Source: DATFEN01 sp035691285 (GTDB lineage Bacteria; Acidobacteriota; Vicinamibacteria; Fen-336). From it: a DNA stretch of 55,060 bases. The translations under genes were made by a program, and so were the position numbers. The notes beneath the pieces are model-generated. The model made no database searches. It had not been told where the DNA came from and saw only the letters and a list, made by a program, of their open reading frames with translations. The stretch is taken from the NCBI GenBank assembly GCA_035691285.1, contig DASSJI010000266.1, forward strand, positions 1 through 55,060. Direction: 5' to 3'. Positions 54,703 to 55,060 of the stretch are shown in pieces (position 1 is the stretch's first letter; each line of letters opens with the position of its first letter).

Positions 54703-55060
54703 TGAGGCGGCTCAGCCACGTGGACGCCCGGGGCGCGGCGCGCATGGTGGACGTCTCGGCCAAGCCGGTGACGTCGCGCGCGGCCGTCGCGCGCGGCTTC
54801 CTCCGCGTGTCGGCGGCGGCGATGCGTCTGGCTCGGCGGGGCGAGCTTCGCAAGGGCGGCGTGGTCGAGGTGGCGCGGCTCGCCGGCGTGCTCGCGGCCA
54901 AGCGCACGTTCGAGGCGATCCCGCTCTGCCACCCCCTGCCGCTGCAGCACGTGGACGTGGACGTCGTTGCCAGGCGGGGCGGCTTCGCGATCGAGGCGAG
55001 GGTGAAGACCGACGCCCGGACCGGCGCCGAGATGGAGGCGCTCCACGCGGTCGCGGTGGC
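54702..55060 (+). CDS. moaC: Cyclic pyranopterin monophosphate synthase MoaC (3' truncated by window end)
   Basis: The first 119 residues are present. RLSHVDARGAARMVDVSAKP is the MoaC N-terminus, KGGVVEVARLAGVLAAKRTF and EAIPLCHPLPLQHVDVDV are conserved, and TGAEMEALHAVAVA shows the start of the catalytic region. It forms the pyranopterin ring in molybdenum cofactor synthesis. The ATG overlaps the moeA stop (TGATG), so the two are translationally coupled. About 40 residues are missing. Confidence 0.95.
   Translation, partial: MRRLSHVDARGAARMVDVSAKPVTSRAAVARGFLRVSAAAMRLARRGELRKGGVVEVARLAGVLAAKRTFEAIPLCHPLPLQHVDVDVVARRGGFAIEARVKTDARTGAEMEALHAVAV

Overview
The window is a dense stretch of very GC-rich DNA (about 70% by eye) from a Gram-negative, diderm bacterium. 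Evidence for the diderm envelope is LptD, an RND/TolC efflux system and signal-peptide proteins. About 49 protein genes are packed with gaps mostly under 100 bp. Start/stop overlaps such as GTGA and ATGA are common, and TTG and GTG starts are frequent. I see no tRNA, rRNA, CRISPR array, insertion sequence or phage gene, and no gene-free stretch longer than about 175 bp. The lineage cannot be fixed from this sequence. The gene mix (two Ppx plus PPK1, RamB-type regulator, long-form IspH, DUF92 kinase fusion) would suit Acidobacteriota or another deep-branching GC-rich phylum, but that is a guess.

Layout. 1-0.6 kb: the end of a membrane protein and a small exported protein. 0.6-11.1 kb: polyphosphate region. 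Leftward lie an Lrp-type regulator, a Cys/Met PLP enzyme, a CHAD protein and SixA. Rightward lie two Ppx/GppA phosphatases, PPK1, a DapF-like protein with Ser in place of both catalytic Cys and an apparent signal peptide, DUF309 and an FmdB zinc ribbon. 11.1-16.9 kb: tandem-DinB protein, YfhO-like membrane protein, HtpX and an exported M28 peptidase. 16.9-24.5 kb: a leftward operon of ArsR regulator, TolC-type channel, membrane fusion protein, RND pump, DUF2892 protein and persulfide-dioxygenase/rhodanese fusion. A LuxR-type gene diverges from it across a shared operator. 25.1-31.2 kb: phosphate and arsenic block with PiT and its DUF47 partner behind a four-repeat Pho-box-like site, MarR-ArsM-ArsC, and PhoR-PhoB. 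31.2-36.7 kb: NDUFA9-like dehydrogenase, isocitrate lyase and malate synthase, and a divergent RamB-like regulator. 36.7-45.2 kb: IspH, then a rightward run FabI, LptD, GDP-deoxyhexose reductase-like, farnesol-dehydrogenase-like, prenol/prenyl-phosphate kinase fusion (VTE5-VTE6 type) and UbiA prenyltransferase. 45.2-55 kb: glutamate dehydrogenase, MtnA, TsaD, fused MFS/spermidine-synthase-like protein, an unknown small protein, glycerate kinase, GrpE, MoeA and a truncated MoaC.

Three themes recur. Phosphate: polyP synthesis and degradation, Pho two-component control, and PiT uptake through which arsenate can also enter, with arsenic genes beside it. Reactive sulfur or metal stress: ArsR-controlled efflux plus persulfide oxidation. 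Isoprenoid alcohols: a dehydrogenase, a two-step kinase fusion and a prenyltransferase in one overlapping gene run. The last is my best candidate for an undescribed system. All functional calls rest on motifs recognised by reading and on remembered family knowledge; no database search was run.
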